64,000 bases of DNA from Gloeobacter violaceus PCC 7421 (GTDB taxonomy: Bacteria > Cyanobacteriota > Cyanobacteriia > Gloeobacterales > Gloeobacteraceae): contig NC_005125.1 in assembly GCF_000011385.1 (NCBI RefSeq), positions 4,402,001 to 4,466,000 on the forward strand. The letters run 5' to 3'. Of the stretch, positions 63,397-64,000 are shown one piece after another. Position 1 is the first letter of the stretch. Each line of letters opens with the position of its first letter. The notes beneath the pieces are model-generated. The model saw only the letters and a list, made by a program, of their open reading frames with translations. It searched no databases and had not been told where the DNA came from. Position numbers and translations under genes: made by a program.

Positions 63397-64000
63397 ATGC
63401 ACCTGGTCTACCTGCACGGCTTCGCCTCCGGCCCCAATTCCACCAAGGGCAGCTTCCTGAAGCGGCGGCTTGCCGAATTTGGATACGATCTGCACCAACC
63501 GGATCTCAACGCCCCCGCCTTTGAGGCGATGACCATCAGTTCACAACTGGCGGTGATTGCGCGCACCCTCGAAGGTCTGACAGGACCGGTCACCTTGTTG
63601 GGTTCAAGCATGGGGGGACTGCTGGCAGTGCTGCAGGCGACGCGCGATCCGCGCATCGAACGGCTGGTTTTGATGGCCCCGGCTTTCGGTTTTGCCCGGC
63701 GGTGGCAGGAGCGGCTCGGGGCGGCGGCGGTGGCCGAATGGCGCCGCAGCGGCAAGCTCGCGGTTTATCACTATGCCTACCGCCGCGAGTGCCGGCTCGG
63801 CTTCGAGATGCTCACCGACGCCCTCGGATACGACGAAGTGCAACCGCGCCGACCGGTGCCGACCCTGATCTTGCACGGTCGGCGCGACGAAGTGGTGGAC
63901 TTCGAACTCAGCCGCGCCTTTGCCGCCTCCCGGCCCAACGTCGCTTTGCGCCCCTACGATACCGATCACGCCATGATCGATGTCCTGGAGCCGATGTGGC
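63397..64000 (+). CDS. YqiA/YcfP-like alpha/beta hydrolase, cut by window end
   Basis: At least 201 residues are visible from the ATG at 63397. The fold starts MHLVYLHGFASGPNSTKGSF, with nucleophile Ser in VTLLGSSMGGLLAVLQ, Asp in LILHGRRDEVVDFEL and His in YDTDHAMIDVLE, the complete esterase triad. YqiA-type proteins cleave short acyl esters in the cytoplasm. It begins 7 bp after the DUF2808 gene and is likely co-transcribed with it. The stop codon lies beyond the window. Confidence 0.9.
   Translation, partial: MHLVYLHGFASGPNSTKGSFLKRRLAEFGYDLHQPDLNAPAFEAMTISSQLAVIARTLEGLTGPVTLLGSSMGGLLAVLQATRDPRIERLVLMAPAFGFARRWQERLGAAAVAEWRRSGKLAVYHYAYRRECRLGFEMLTDALGYDEVQPRRPVPTLILHGRRDEVVDFELSRAFAASRPNVALRPYDTDHAMIDVLEPMW

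Overview
The window reads as chromosomal DNA of a GC-rich cyanobacterium, most likely Gloeobacter or a close relative. This is inferred from the cyanobacterial DUF2808 protein, the multi-receiver response regulator next to a PAS hybrid kinase, the density of small Uma2, DUF433 and PIN modules, and the overall gene style. No rRNA or tRNA gene, insertion sequence, CRISPR array or prophage was recognised.

Layout. 1-5.5 kb holds a truncated SDR gene divergent from an HxlR regulator, a frameshifted PIN toxin with its antitoxin, SppA, a DUF433 gene followed by two gene remnants that meet at a deletion-like junction, an RHH protein and an ABC ATPase. 5.7-13.5 kb holds a three-gene phosphorelay locus (multi-receiver OmpR regulator, hybrid kinase, single receiver), a UspA protein and a P-type Ca2+-type ATPase. 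13.5-19.5 kb holds a giant secreted FG-GAP/VCBS repeat protein divergent from a DUF1800-DUF1501 pair. 19.5-21.0 kb holds a Uma2 protein and a DUF6932/XRE-like two-gene module.

21.1-38.5 kb is the centrepiece: five tightly packed minus-strand genes. In transcription order they are a 3029-residue megasynthase (NPD-NPD-KS-AT-ACP-ACP-ACP-KR-DH), a 1623-residue KS-AT-DH-phosphopantetheinyl transferase, a free-standing acyl carrier protein, an alkaline-phosphatase-superfamily enzyme and a propeller-like protein. The set resembles a PUFA/secondary-lipid synthase (PfaA-D type) that carries its own activating transferase. The three ACPs are encoded by perfect 318-bp DNA repeats. The product is unknown.

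39.2-42.8 kb holds inorganic pyrophosphatase, PanD, a CslA-like processive glycosyltransferase and a secreted alpha/beta hydrolase. 42.8-49.2 kb is a cluster of five paralogous exported propeller-like proteins, three on + flanked by two on -. 49.5-64 kb holds UvrA, an O-antigen-ligase-like membrane protein, an RHH/ParE toxin-antitoxin pair, a B12-radical SAM DUF4070 protein (possible hopanoid C-2 methylase), a beta-helix protein, endonuclease V, a GT39/83-type membrane glycosyltransferase, a flavin oxidoreductase fused to a GtrA membrane domain, a DUF2808 protein and a YqiA-like esterase cut by the window end.

Together the genes point to investment in envelope lipids, glycans and exported repeat proteins, mixed with small mobile toxin-antitoxin modules, several of them decaying. 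Domain calls come from reading motifs in the translations. No database search was possible.
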